Below, in pieces: positions 35,359 to 44,254 of a stretch of 64,000 nucleotides of DNA (positions are counted from its first letter, which is position 1; every line of letters starts with the position of its first letter). The translations under genes were made by a program, and so were the position numbers. Origin of the DNA: Neoalteromonas flava (GTDB taxonomy: Bacteria > Pseudomonadota > Gammaproteobacteria > Enterobacterales > Alteromonadaceae); NCBI RefSeq assembly GCF_002807685.1, contig NZ_PEAX01000001.1, positions 496,001 to 560,000 of the forward strand, in the 5' to 3' direction. The notes beneath the pieces are model-generated. The model ran no database searches and was not told where the DNA came from. It was given only the letters and a program-made list of their open reading frames with translations.

Positions 35359-36960
35359 TTATTCCTGCGAATAACGCTTGCGTAGTCGAGAACGTAGGTT
35401 GATTGCAATCAAATTCAAACCAAACACGCAAATCAATAACAACAGGCACGCTGCAAACATCATTGAAGTACCCTGTAAACTGGTTTGACTGTGAAAAGCA
35501 CCGTCATAGATTAACACCCCAAGATGCATAAACTGACGTTCTAAATGTAAAAAAGGAAATTCACCGTCCACCGGCAATGAGGGCGCAAACTTTACTGCGC
35601 CTACCAACATTAATGGGGCCACTTCACCTGCCGCCCGAGCAATTGCCAAAATCATACCGGTCATAATTCCCGGACTTGCAATGGGTAATACCGTATACCA
35701 AATTGTTTCAATTTTCGTTGCTCCCAAAGCATAGCTACTATTACGGATCCCCTGAGGCACACGCTTTAATCCCTCTTCTGTGGCTACTACCACCACGGGT
35801 AATGTAAGCAATGCCATGGTCAAAGATGCCCAAAATAGTCCTGGACTGCCAAAGGTTGGTGAAGGTAAGTGTTCAGCAAAAAACAGGCTATCAATGCTAC
35901 CCCCAATCCCGTAAACAAAGAAACCCAAACCAAATACGCCGTAAACAATCGAAGGCACACCGGCCATGTTACTCACACCAATCCGTAGCGCGCTGGTAAA
36001 CGCATTTGCTGGTGCGTATTCGCTTAAATAAATCGCGGCTAACACACCAAAAGGGGTCACAATTAGTGTCATCAGTAGCACCATTAAGATAGTCCCAAAT
36101 AAGGCAGGGAAAATGCCTCCTGTGGTATTGGTTTGCTTGGGCGACTCAATTAAAAATACCGCAATGCGCGATAAACTAAGTCCGATTTTACCCATGGTAG
36201 ATAAGCGATTTGGAAAATACACATGCGCAACCTCTGACAATCGAACGGTAGCTTCTCTACCTTCTGCATCAGCAACCTTTAGCGCAAAACCATACAATGA
36301 TTTTTGCAGTTCATTGATGGCATTCTGAAAATGAAAGAATTGATGCTCGAGTTTTTCTCTCGCTGGCGCATCGGCGGCTACGCCCGAACGATTAAATTGC
36401 GCAATTTGCCGGTGGATGGGAGACAAATGTCCATCTCGGATACGTTCTATCTGCACCTCTAACGCCTCAACTTGCGAGCGCACAGCAGATAGTTGAGCAA
36501 GCGATATATCGGCTTGACTAGGTGTCTCAAGTGATTGTGCTAGAAAGAAAAAATGGTCGCCATTATCCATGTGCAGCTCAACCACGTTAGGATCTATGTT
36601 ACTCCCGAATAATTGTTGTTCGCTAACTATCAACGTTTCCGATTGAATGCCCAGCGCGGTTATAAAACTGGCTTGTAAACTATATTCTGTGTCGACTTGT
36701 TGGCTACTGCTTGCTTGCAACGTATGACCCGTGGTTGTGTTGGCTTGTTGCTTTTTTGCAAACACTTGACGGGTTTCTCCGTCGAGTCCACGAAAGTGGA
36801 TTGTCTCTATTTCCTGCGGCCAAAAAAATGCAGTTCCTCTGATCATGATAAATATGAGTAAAGTAACCAAGGCCACCAGCAGAATTGCCGTCATTGAGGC
36901 TGCAGAAACCATTGCAAACGACTGGCGCTGAGTATGGCTAAACCATGCAACCTTCATCAA
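35359..36960 (-). CDS. pstA: Phosphate ABC permease PstA, long form
   Basis: 533 residues, against about 280-300 for the common form. After a first membrane helix (about 17-38, AASMTAILLVALVTLLIFIM) comes an extra extracytoplasmic region of about 220 residues with a coiled-coil stretch (LAQLSAVRSQVEALEVQIER). The standard permease core follows (GTILMVLLMTLIVTPFGVLA, YALGATKIETIWYTVLPIA, AIARAAGEVAPLMLVGAV). The EAA-type loop is intact. It overlaps pstC by 4 nt. The insert is known in some marine gammaproteobacteria but its purpose is unclear; it may replace or recruit a binding protein. Confidence 0.9.
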   Translation of the reverse strand: MMKVAWFSHTQRQSFAMVSAASMTAILLVALVTLLIFIMIRGTAFFWPQEIETIHFRGLDGETRQVFAKKQQANTTTGHTLQASSSQQVDTEYSLQASFITALGIQSETLIVSEQQLFGSNIDPNVVELHMDNGDHFFFLAQSLETPSQADISLAQLSAVRSQVEALEVQIERIRDGHLSPIHRQIAQFNRSGVAADAPAREKLEHQFFHFQNAINELQKSLYGFALKVADAEGREATVRLSEVAHVYFPNRLSTMGKIGLSLSRIAVFLIESPKQTNTTGGIFPALFGTILMVLLMTLIVTPFGVLAAIYLSEYAPANAFTSALRIGVSNMAGVPSIVYGVFGLGFFVYGIGGSIDSLFFAEHLPSPTFGSPGLFWASLTMALLTLPVVVVATEEGLKRVPQGIRNSSYALGATKIETIWYTVLPIASPGIMTGMILAIARAAGEVAPLMLVGAVKFAPSLPVDGEFPFLHLERQFMHLGVLIYDGAFHSQTSLQGTSMMFAACLLLLICVFGLNLIAINLRSRLRKRYSQE

Positions 36961-39077
36961 CGTGCACTCCGCCGCCGGGCACGCATGCGCAGTAGTTCCG
37001 CAAACGTATTAATGACGAAAGTGAATAAAAATAGTAGGCACGCGGTAAGAAACAACACCCGATAATGTGCATTCCCGACTTCAGCTTCGGGAAGTTCGAT
37101 AGCCAAATTCGCGGTCATTGCGCGTAAACCTGCCAATAAATCCCAATCTGCGATTGGAGTATTGCCCGTGACCATCAAAACAATCATGGTTTCGCCAAAG
37201 GCACGTCCAAACCCAAGCATTAAAGCGGCCAAAATACCAGGGAACGCCACCTTGAGCACGACGTTGCGTAGGGTCTGCAAGCGCGTCGCTCCGAGCGCAA
37301 AAGACGCTCGCTTAAGACTATCTGGAACGCCTTCTATCGCATCTTCCGCCAACGAGTATATGGTGGGTGAAATTGCCAGTCCCAGTGCAATAGCAACAAC
37401 CAATGTGGTTTTACTTATTTGCGCGCTAATGTTGAGATTTCCTTGCATAAATTCAAAACTGCTGGACAAGCTTCTAAACACGTCAAAAGCAAAAAATAAA
37501 CACAGCATAGCAATGCCAATAACTAACAAACTGACGGCTGGTAATTCCCAATATTTGCGTAGTTGCTCCGGCAAAGATCCAGCTAACCAAGCGTGAATTG
37601 AAGTAACACCGATTAAAACAAGTGGCATAAGCACGATAAAAAAGCAGATTGAAACTAAAAACTGCTCTGCCAGCGGCGCTAACCAGACGGCAGCGATAAA
37701 CCCAATGACCACTGACGGAATGGCTTCTAACATTTCAATAGCAGGCTTTATCTTAGTTCGTAAGCTGGGGTGCACAAAAAAGGCGCTGTATATAGCCGCT
37801 CCTAACGCCAATGGAATTGCTATCATCAATGCCACTAAGGATGCTTTCAGCGAGCCAATAATCAGTGGGATGATGTTGTATTTGCTAAGTTGATAATCAG
37901 TTGCGTTGGTTGTTTGCCATACATAATCTGGTGCGTGATATCCTGCGTAAAGTTGTGGTTCAAACAAGGTTGAGAACGTTGTTGTACTGTCTCGATTTTT
38001 GACTTGCCATTGAGTCACACGCTGGTCAGCTTGCATATATAGATTGTTACCAAACCAAGCAAGAGCTGTGGGCTGCTCTACAAACTGATAACGGTGCAAT
38101 ACTTCACCACTGACTCGGTTAAACAGCAGTGTTCGGGCTTTGTCTGTCAAGATAAGCCCCAAATTCACGCTCGGGTCAATATGCACGCTCAACGGATTTT
38201 CATCTGAACCCAGACCGATGCTATAAAGCTGTGCAAGAACAAACTCGCCATCCCGATTGAACAGGGTCCACTTGCTGACACTACCTGCTTGGGTGCTCAG
38301 ATACACAGAACGTGGATCATCAGTGGCAAGTAAAAATCCCGAGGACGAGTCTCCCAATCTCGCCACAGTAGGTTTTGTTGCACCTAACGGCCATAAATTG
38401 ACTCCGTCTCCTCCAACAAAAGCGGAAGCACTCGCAGAAGGCAAAGCAACGTACCAATCGTCTGCGCTGTAATTTTGTTGGACCACGATTGACGGGTTCT
38501 CGCGCTCTATCCAAAGCAGAGGACTTTGTTGCCCATTACTAAGTCGAACAATAACCCAGCTGTCAGTCACTTCGACCTTAACAATCGAAGCACCAAGATA
38601 TTCATTTGGAATGGCGCGCGAAAGAATAGGCTTTATGGTCAAATCACTGCCTGCGCTGACAACCTGTTGAACGCGCATGAGCTGTTGGTTAGATACTTCA
38701 ACGACATAGATATTTTCGCCCTGTCCAAGCACTTGGACCAGTGACGAACAGGAATGTGGTGAGTTCTTGACTAACTTAAACTGATTGCTAACGGATAGAA
38801 TATAGAAATGTAACGCACAATCGTTACTCGTTGTGATCAATAGTCCACCTTGCTCAAGATCACCGATATATTCAACCGACTTGTGGGGTGGCATATTCAA
38901 CTCCCCAACGGGAGCAATTTTGGGCGATTGGAACAAGGGCAACGCTTGGCTTAATAGATGCCAAATCAAAATGCCTAAAGTGAGCAGAACCGCCCAACCA
39001 AAAAACACAACCACACGTTGCGCAAAATAGTCTATTCTATCGCGATATCGCTGGCGAGAAGGCGTGGCGTGTTGCAT
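36957..39077 (-). CDS. pstC: Phosphate ABC permease PstC, long form
   Basis: 706 residues, more than twice common PstC. One membrane helix at about 28-46 precedes a roughly 340-residue extracytoplasmic region of repeated beta-strand blocks (FQSPKIAPVGELNMPPHKSV, GVNLWPLGATKPTVARLGDS, LALAWFGNNLY-like repeats) that reads like a beta-propeller. The permease core starts near 410 (IIGSLKASLVALMIAIPLAL) with SFALGATRLQTLRNVVLKVA and GFGRAFGETMIVLMVTGNTP. First gene of pstC-pstA-pstB-phoU. No pstS gene lies beside it, so the binding protein is encoded elsewhere or the extra domain contributes. Confidence 0.9.
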   Translation of the reverse strand: MQHATPSRQRYRDRIDYFAQRVVVFFGWAVLLTLGILIWHLLSQALPLFQSPKIAPVGELNMPPHKSVEYIGDLEQGGLLITTSNDCALHFYILSVSNQFKLVKNSPHSCSSLVQVLGQGENIYVVEVSNQQLMRVQQVVSAGSDLTIKPILSRAIPNEYLGASIVKVEVTDSWVIVRLSNGQQSPLLWIERENPSIVVQQNYSADDWYVALPSASASAFVGGDGVNLWPLGATKPTVARLGDSSSGFLLATDDPRSVYLSTQAGSVSKWTLFNRDGEFVLAQLYSIGLGSDENPLSVHIDPSVNLGLILTDKARTLLFNRVSGEVLHRYQFVEQPTALAWFGNNLYMQADQRVTQWQVKNRDSTTTFSTLFEPQLYAGYHAPDYVWQTTNATDYQLSKYNIIPLIIGSLKASLVALMIAIPLALGAAIYSAFFVHPSLRTKIKPAIEMLEAIPSVVIGFIAAVWLAPLAEQFLVSICFFIVLMPLVLIGVTSIHAWLAGSLPEQLRKYWELPAVSLLVIGIAMLCLFFAFDVFRSLSSSFEFMQGNLNISAQISKTTLVVAIALGLAISPTIYSLAEDAIEGVPDSLKRASFALGATRLQTLRNVVLKVAFPGILAALMLGFGRAFGETMIVLMVTGNTPIADWDLLAGLRAMTANLAIELPEAEVGNAHYRVLFLTACLLFLFTFVINTFAELLRMRARRRSAR

Positions 39078-39117
39078 GAAAAAGATAAAACATCGTTACT
39101 ATTTAACGTCTTGCAGC

Positions 39118-39145
39118 AGTGTAAGTCGTGCTATGGTAATAGCAA
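39118..39145 (-). promoter_or_regulatory. Possible pstC promoter
   Basis: Minus strand: TTGCTA (39145-39140), 16-base spacer, TACACT (39123-39118), about 40 nt upstream of the pstC ATG. No convincing Pho box (CTGTCAT direct repeats) was found here, so PhoB control is not shown by the sequence. Confidence 0.35.
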
Positions 39146-39162
39146 GTATTAATTAATTAAGA

Positions 39163-39178
39163 TTCTGTTAAAACAGAA
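39163..39178. promoter_or_regulatory. Palindromic operator candidate between pstC and the ACT-domain gene
   Basis: Perfect 7-bp dyad TTCTGTT-AA-AACAGAA located 30 nt upstream of the ACT-protein start and about 85 nt upstream of divergent pstC. It may be an operator serving one or both genes. The regulator is unknown. Confidence 0.4.
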
Positions 39179-39207
39179 CCTACCCACTGATTTACATAGG
39201 AGAATTT

Positions 39208-39711
39208 ATGAAATCCTTGGTGATGACATTAATCGGCGAAGACAAAACTGGGCTAGTTGATAGCCTAGCAAAAGCCGTACGGAAACACGGTGGAAACTGG
39301 CAAGCAAGTCGTTTTGCCCATATGGCTGGGCAGTTCGCGGGCTTCGTTGAGGTCACGATTGCCGAGGAACTGGCAGACGAATTGGTTGAAACAATTAATG
39401 CTCTACCGCACGTTTCAATTCAAATGGTGAACGTGAAAGCAACCGAAAAATCACAAGGTAAAATCGTAAACTTTAGTGTTATGGGTAACGATAAGCCGGG
39501 TATTGTCAGCGAAATAACCGCGATCTTGCAGCAATTTAACATTAACATTCAAAAATTCAGTTCTGAATGTGTTAGTGCACCCAATTGGGGAAACTTAATG
39601 TTTCAGGCAGAGTTAACGGTTGAGCTGCCTGAAGACGTTGAGTTAGATGCTATCCAAGAAGCGCTCGAGGCAATCGCAAATGATTTAGTCGTAGATATTA
39701 GCTTTGCTTAA
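39208..39711 (+). CDS. Tandem ACT-domain protein, GcvR-like
   Basis: 167 residues, two ACT domains: SLVMTLIGEDKTGLVDSLAK (about 3-75) and NFSVMGNDKPGIVSEITAIL (about 90-165). The arrangement matches GcvR, the repressor accessory protein of glycine cleavage that binds GcvA. ATG 39208 is preceded by AGGAGA. Gene order here, between pst and ppk-ppx, gives no glycine link, so a different amino-acid-sensing or stress role is possible. The gap to ppk is 85 nt, so the two may be cotranscribed. Confidence 0.75.
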   Translation: MKSLVMTLIGEDKTGLVDSLAKAVRKHGGNWQASRFAHMAGQFAGFVEVTIAEELADELVETINALPHVSIQMVNVKATEKSQGKIVNFSVMGNDKPGIVSEITAILQQFNINIQKFSSECVSAPNWGNLMFQAELTVELPEDVELDAIQEALEAIANDLVVDISFA

Positions 39712-39796
39712 AATCTACGAACAGACACAAAAGTGTCGCAAAATGCAGTGATAATTGTTGATTTATAAAATAGTAAGCGATGAATAATCAAGAGCA

Positions 39797-41890
39797 ATGA
39801 TCAATATGATGGACGACGAACTGTATTATCCCAAAGAATTGAGTTGGCTTTCATTTAACGAAAGAGTTTTGCAAGAGGCCGCAGATAAGAACAACCCCAT
39901 CGTTGAGCGGATCCGCTTCCTCGGAATCTACTCAAATAACTTGGACGAGTTTTACCGTGTACGTGCGGCTGATGTTAAGCGCCAAATCACTATTGCGTTA
40001 AATGAAGATAACGAAGATGAAGCCGCACGCCAAACCCAACTAATGGCGGATATTCAAGCTAAGGTTGTTGAACTATCGGCTAAATTTAATGAAATTCATC
40101 GTGATGTTGAAAAAACACTCGCACGTTACAACATTAATATCATTCGCAAACCAGATCTAACGGAATACCAAAGCCAATGGCTACGCGACCTTTTCCGCAA
40201 TAAAATTCTTCGCCACATTGCGCCCATATTGATTGATAACAAAACCCAACTGCTTGACCGACTTAATGGAACATCGGTTTATTTGTACGTCGCTATTCGC
40301 CGTGAAAATCGCAATACTAAGTATGCAGTAATTCAGATACCTACCGGAGAAATGTCGCGATTTGTCGTGATCCCGCCGGAAAAAAGTCGAAAAAAGAAAC
40401 ATATCATTTTGGTCGACGACATCATTCAGTTGTGTCTGGATGATATTTTCCGCGGCTTCGTAAAATATGACTCTCTTGAAGCCTTCTCGTTTAAACTTAC
40501 CCGTGATGCTGAGTACTCCATCAACGACGAAATTGACGAAAGCTATGTTGAAAAAATGTCGGAGAGTATGAAGCAGCGCATGATTGCCGAACCCGTGCGC
40601 GTTATTCATGACAAAGAAATGCCAGAGGATATGTCAAAAGACTTGCGCAAGCGCCTAAAAATAAGTCGCCTCGACACGGTACTCGCAGCAGGACATTATC
40701 GTAACTTTAAAGACTTTATTGGCTTTCCAAATGTTGGCCGCGAATATCTGGAAAATCCGCCAATGCCGGCGATCAATACCCAAGCATTTGCGGGGCACGA
40801 TACTGTTTTTGATGCTATCACGGCCAAAGATATTCTTTTGCATTACCCCTACCATCGATTCTTACACTTTACCGAATTTGTTCGTCAAGCGGCCTTCGAC
40901 CCTAGCGTCAAGGTGATCCGCATCAATATCTATCGGGTAGCCAGCCATTCGCGGATCATCAATTCACTGATTGATGCCGTCGACAATGGTAAAAAAGTCA
41001 CCGTCGTCGTTGAGCTTCGCGCTCGCTTTGACGAAGAGGCCAATATTGAATGGTCAAAACGCATGACTGACGCTGGGATCCGGGTGGTTTTGGGTATTCC
41101 TACTTTGAAGATCCACAGTAAGCTCTGTGTGGTCAGTCGCGAAGAAAAAGGTGCGTTGGTGCACTACGCACATATCGGAACCGGCAACTTCAATGAAAAA
41201 ACAGCCAAGATCTACACTGACTTTTCATTATTTACCCGTAATCAAGAGATTGCCGAAGAAGCTGTGAATGTCTTCGACCTAATTAATTATCCTTACCGAC
41301 GGTACAAGTTTCAGCATCTACAAATATCTCCGTTGAACGCGCGCACTAAAATCCAGTCCTTGATCCGCTCTGAAATTCAGCATATCAATCAAGGAGCTAA
41401 AGGCGCCATCACCTTTAAAATCAATAATCTGGTTGATAAGGAATTGATTGACGATCTCTATAGAGCCAGCCAGGCAGGAGTAAAGATTAAAGGGATCGTA
41501 CGTGGCATGTGTTCGTTGATCCCAGGCAAAAAAGGCCTCAGCGAAAACATCCAAATTATCAGCATTGTTGATCGCTTTCTTGAGCATCCCCGCGTGATGG
41601 TGTTCGAAAACGCTGGTGATAAAAAGGTGTTTATCTCGTCTGCCGATTGGATGACACGTAATATGGATAACCGCATCGAGGTTGGTTGTCCCATTTACGA
41701 CCCAGAACTGATTAAGCAGCTTATTGATATTTTGGAGATCCAGTTTAAAGATACCCTAAAAGCACGGGTTATCGATGAACAGCAACAAAATCATTATGTG
41801 AAGCGAGGTAACCGCAAAAAGTTACGCTCGCAAATGGAAATATATGATTACTTGTTAAAACAAGAAGAAAAATATGTCGCCGATCGATAA
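39797..41890 (+). CDS. ppk1: Polyphosphate kinase
   Basis: 697 residues, the normal PPK1 length. N-terminal YPKELSWLSFNERVLQEAAD, head-domain FLGIYSNNLDEFYRVRAADV, and catalytic PLD-like domains: LKIHSKLCVV with the phosphorylated histidine at residue 440, HIGTGNFNEKTAKIYTDFSL, and C-terminal SSADWMTRNMDNRIEVGCPI. It reversibly makes polyphosphate from ATP, often membrane associated. ATG 39797 has a weak AGAG site; ATGs at 39806 and 39809 are alternatives. It overlaps ppx by 17 nt, so synthesis and degradation enzymes are produced together. Confidence 0.95.
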   Translation: MINMMDDELYYPKELSWLSFNERVLQEAADKNNPIVERIRFLGIYSNNLDEFYRVRAADVKRQITIALNEDNEDEAARQTQLMADIQAKVVELSAKFNEIHRDVEKTLARYNINIIRKPDLTEYQSQWLRDLFRNKILRHIAPILIDNKTQLLDRLNGTSVYLYVAIRRENRNTKYAVIQIPTGEMSRFVVIPPEKSRKKKHIILVDDIIQLCLDDIFRGFVKYDSLEAFSFKLTRDAEYSINDEIDESYVEKMSESMKQRMIAEPVRVIHDKEMPEDMSKDLRKRLKISRLDTVLAAGHYRNFKDFIGFPNVGREYLENPPMPAINTQAFAGHDTVFDAITAKDILLHYPYHRFLHFTEFVRQAAFDPSVKVIRINIYRVASHSRIINSLIDAVDNGKKVTVVVELRARFDEEANIEWSKRMTDAGIRVVLGIPTLKIHSKLCVVSREEKGALVHYAHIGTGNFNEKTAKIYTDFSLFTRNQEIAEEAVNVFDLINYPYRRYKFQHLQISPLNARTKIQSLIRSEIQHINQGAKGAITFKINNLVDKELIDDLYRASQAGVKIKGIVRGMCSLIPGKKGLSENIQIISIVDRFLEHPRVMVFENAGDKKVFISSADWMTRNMDNRIEVGCPIYDPELIKQLIDILEIQFKDTLKARVIDEQQQNHYVKRGNRKKLRSQMEIYDYLLKQEEKYVADR

Positions 41891-43397
41891 TGTCCTGAAT
41901 GACATCGAAGTCCGTGATGCAGAAAAAGTAGCGGCGTTAGACTTAGGCTCCAATAGTTTCCATCTTGTGGTTGCTCGGATCGTTGCTGGCTCAGTTCAAA
42001 TTGTGCATCGCGTTAAGCAGAAAGTTCGTTTGGCTGACGGCTTGATTGACGGGTATTTAACCGAGGAAGCCATCCAAAGGGGCATAGATACGTTAGCGGT
42101 TATCGCAGAAAGTTTACGTGGATTCGAACGCGCCAGTGTGCGTGTGGTCGCTACTCATACCTTGCGTAAAGCTAAAAATGCACATGTATTTTTAGCCCGA
42201 GCGCGCAGCGTTTTCCCTTATCCAATTGCGATAATTTCTGGTCCAGAAGAAGCCCGCCTCATCTATAGCGGTGTGGCGCACACACAGCATTCCGAAGGTC
42301 AGCGCTTAATTGTTGATATTGGCGGCGGTTCAACTGAATTTGTGATTGGCGAAGGCTTCGACGCTAAACTTTGTCGCAGCTTGCAAATGGGTTGCGTAAG
42401 TTACAACCAGCGCTTCTTTGCTGACGGAAAGCTAACCGAAAGCGCTTTCAACCGCGCAGTGACTGCTGCACAACAGTCACTTGAATTGATTGATATTAAG
42501 TATCGGCGCATGGGGTGGCAACAATGTATTGGTACCTCAGGGACGATCCGCACCATTCATGCGCTGTGCCAAGAAAGTCCGGACAAAAACAGTCCTATCA
42601 CCTTAAAACTTTTGAAAAAGCTCAAGGCTGACTGTATCGCAGCGAAACATATTGACGCGTTAAGTCTGCCGAACCTTTCAGAAGATAGACGGCCGGTTTT
42701 CCCTGCGGGTCTTGCGGTCTTAATCGCAGCGTTTAAGAGTTTGCATATTGAAAGCATGGAGTATTCATCGGCAGCCTTGCGCGAGGGTGTGCTCTATCAA
42801 ATGAGTGAATCGCTGGAACATAATGATATTCGTAGTCGTACAGCCCAGAGCTTAGCAACGCGTTACGATGTTGATACCGAACAAGCCGCCCTCGTGCATG
42901 GCATGGCATTAAGTTTATTTGATGCCTGTGCTGAACAGTGGAAATTAACAGACGACACCCTACGCAGCATGTTGGGCTGGGCTAGCTTACTGCATGAGGT
43001 CGGTTTACAAATCAATTCTAGAGGTATTCAACGTCACGGTGCCTACATTTTACAAAATGTCGATATGCCTGGCTTCAACCAAGAAGAACAACTGCTGTTA
43101 GCCACTTTAGTGCGCCTACAACGCAAAAAGATCCGCACTGAGGATATTCCAGAGTTTGACCTTTTCGATAGTAAAAAAGTACTGCGTCTGATTGCTTTGA
43201 TACGACTCGCGGTGCTGCTCAACATAAAACGCCAAGCTGATTTTTTACCTGATGTTCAACTTGGCTGTGAAGGAAAGACCTTAGCGTTACGTTTTCCTGA
43301 AGGCTGGATCGACGAAAAACCCATTTTTCAAGCGGACTTAGAGCAGGAAAAAGCCTATTTTGCAGCGTTAGATTTAGAGTTGGTGATTGATGGGTGA
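41874..43397 (+). CDS. ppx: Exopolyphosphatase (Ppx/GppA family)
   Basis: 507 residues. ASKHA motifs VAALDLGSNSFHLVVARIVA and LIVDIGGGSTEFVIGEGF; RVVATHTLRKAKNAHVFLAR and ISGPEEARLIYSGVAH between them; GTSGTIRTIHALC; and a C-terminal HD-like helical region (MLGWASLLHEVGLQINSRGI, RHGAYILQNVDMPGFNQEEQ). Length matches E. coli Ppx (513) rather than short forms. It hydrolyses terminal phosphates of polyphosphate; pppGpp hydrolysis by family relatives is possible. Translationally overlapped with ppk. Confidence 0.92.
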   Translation: MSPIDNVLNDIEVRDAEKVAALDLGSNSFHLVVARIVAGSVQIVHRVKQKVRLADGLIDGYLTEEAIQRGIDTLAVIAESLRGFERASVRVVATHTLRKAKNAHVFLARARSVFPYPIAIISGPEEARLIYSGVAHTQHSEGQRLIVDIGGGSTEFVIGEGFDAKLCRSLQMGCVSYNQRFFADGKLTESAFNRAVTAAQQSLELIDIKYRRMGWQQCIGTSGTIRTIHALCQESPDKNSPITLKLLKKLKADCIAAKHIDALSLPNLSEDRRPVFPAGLAVLIAAFKSLHIESMEYSSAALREGVLYQMSESLEHNDIRSRTAQSLATRYDVDTEQAALVHGMALSLFDACAEQWKLTDDTLRSMLGWASLLHEVGLQINSRGIQRHGAYILQNVDMPGFNQEEQLLLATLVRLQRKKIRTEDIPEFDLFDSKKVLRLIALIRLAVLLNIKRQADFLPDVQLGCEGKTLALRFPEGWIDEKPIFQADLEQEKAYFAALDLELVIDG

Positions 43398-43510
43398 CGA
43401 TAAGATTCATCATGAGTCAGCTCGATATGAACGGTTAAAGCTTTTCTAATCTTTCAGTTTGTACCGTTTTTGCTGACATTGAAGTGACAAAATATCTACG
43501 TCCAGCGATG

Positions 43511-43546
43511 AGCAGGTCTTGAGTTACGTCGAACTGAAGGTCTGCT
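43511..43546. repeat. Long imperfect hairpin (15-bp arms)
   Basis: AGCAGGTCTTGAGTT (43511-43525), 6-base loop ACGTCG, AACTGAAGGTCTGCT (43532-43546). As RNA it pairs at 14 of 15 positions if two G-U pairs are allowed. No T-run follows, so it is not a plain terminator. It may be part of a structured RNA, or a palindromic element. Confidence 0.45.
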
Positions 43547-43567
43547 GAATACAATTTACAGCCCGTC

Positions 43568-43587
43568 ATCCTCGAGAAATCGAGGAT
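43568..43587. repeat. Palindrome ATCCTCGA-GAAA-TCGAGGAT, probable REP-like element
   Basis: Perfect 8-bp arms with a GAAA tetraloop. From general knowledge, GTCATCCTCGA...TCGAGGATCTCC-type palindromes recur in intergenic regions of several gammaproteobacteria. No second copy was found in this window. Confidence 0.5.
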
Positions 43588-43644
43588 CTCCTGAAGACAA
43601 TAACCGGACAGCCAGCTTTGTTCGATTTTTAGAATTTCAATGGT

Positions 43645-43662
43645 CGCTTTCTACCTAAAGCG
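43645..43662. repeat. Hairpin CGCTTT-N6-AAAGCG
   Basis: Perfect 6-bp arms around CTACCT, followed ten bases on by a short T-run (GCTTTTTTG). Similar (G)TCCGCTTT words occur downstream of the metal module at 52826 and 52918. It could be a weak terminator for ppx transcripts. Confidence 0.4.
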
Positions 43663-43747
43663 GATGCTGGGCTTTTTTGAAATCGTAAGCACTTTTTGAA
43701 TTGCAGGTTTGTTCGTATAGCGGCATATCAGTTTTTATAAACCCACA

Positions 43748-44140
43748 TCAACTCCCATTAAGCTCACTCAAAATACCGCACTCTTTGATTGTTTTGTTGG
43801 CATCGCAGGACTGAGCCATTTGCTCAAGTGTTAACTTAAGGGAGGATAACTCCTTTATTTTTTCGTTCACTTGGCAAATGTGCTCGTCTATGAGCTTATT
43901 AACACTAGTACAGCTTTGCTCTGGATTATTCTTATTGTGGATCAAGGTTTCAATTTCCTTCATTGAAATGTCTAGCGAGCGACACTGCTTGATGAAAATC
44001 AATTCATCCAACAAGGTTTTATCATAGCTTCTGTAATTAGCTTGTGTGCGCTCAGGCTTGGATAATAGACCTTTACGCTCATAAAACCTGATTGTTTGAA
44101 TACTGCAACCTGAGCGTTTCGCCAACTCACCAATTTTCAT
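43748..44140 (-). CDS. cadR: MerR-family Cd/Pb/Zn-responsive regulator (CadR/PbrR-like)
   Basis: 130 residues. Winged-helix MKIGELAKRSGCSIQTIRFY and ERKGLLSKPERTQANYRSYD, a dimerisation helix, and metal ligands C77 (EQSCTSVNKL), C112 and C121 (SCDANKTIKECGIL). The C77/C112 pair is shared by CadR and PbrR; the nine-residue gap to the last Cys is closer to PbrR. It should untwist promoters with 19-bp spacers on metal binding. Two such promoters lie beside it, at 44154-44184 and 44447-44477. Divergent from the metal module. Confidence 0.88.
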   Translation of the reverse strand: MKIGELAKRSGCSIQTIRFYERKGLLSKPERTQANYRSYDKTLLDELIFIKQCRSLDISMKEIETLIHNKNNPEQSCTSVNKLIDEHICQVNEKIKELSSLKLTLEQMAQSCDANKTIKECGILSELNGS

Positions 44141-44153
44141 AACACATCCACTC

Positions 44154-44184
44154 TTGACTCTATTCTAAGTATAGACTTTATACT
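44154..44184 (+). promoter_or_regulatory. MerR-type promoter/operator 1
   Basis: TTGACT (44154-44159), 19-base spacer, TATACT (44179-44184). The spacer contains the near-perfect dyad CTATTC-TAA-GTATAG (44160-44174). The over-long spacer with a central dyad is the hallmark of MerR-activated promoters. It faces the 61-residue membrane gene and lies in the cadR divergent gap, so CadR can also control its own expression. Confidence 0.85.
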
Positions 44185-44254
44185 TCGCTTTACTGCTTGT
44201 AAAGCAAACGAATTTTTTCATTAACAAGTTATGTCATTAACAAGAGGACTCATT

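Larger units (their letters stand above)
43398..43747. other. Gene-free boundary between ppx and the metal-resistance module
   Basis: 350 nt with no believable gene. It carries three successive hairpin-forming repeats (43511-43546, 43568-43587, 43645-43662) and then a T-run near 43673. It separates core phosphate genes from the probably acquired metal module. Confidence 0.6.

Noticed and set aside
37162-37596. 144-codon frame opposite pstC
   Set aside because: Mirror of the PstC permease core; no independent evidence.
39078-39207. Pho box upstream of pstC
   Set aside because: No pair of CTGTCAT-like repeats with 11-bp period is present; the only clear structure is the TTCTGTT dyad.
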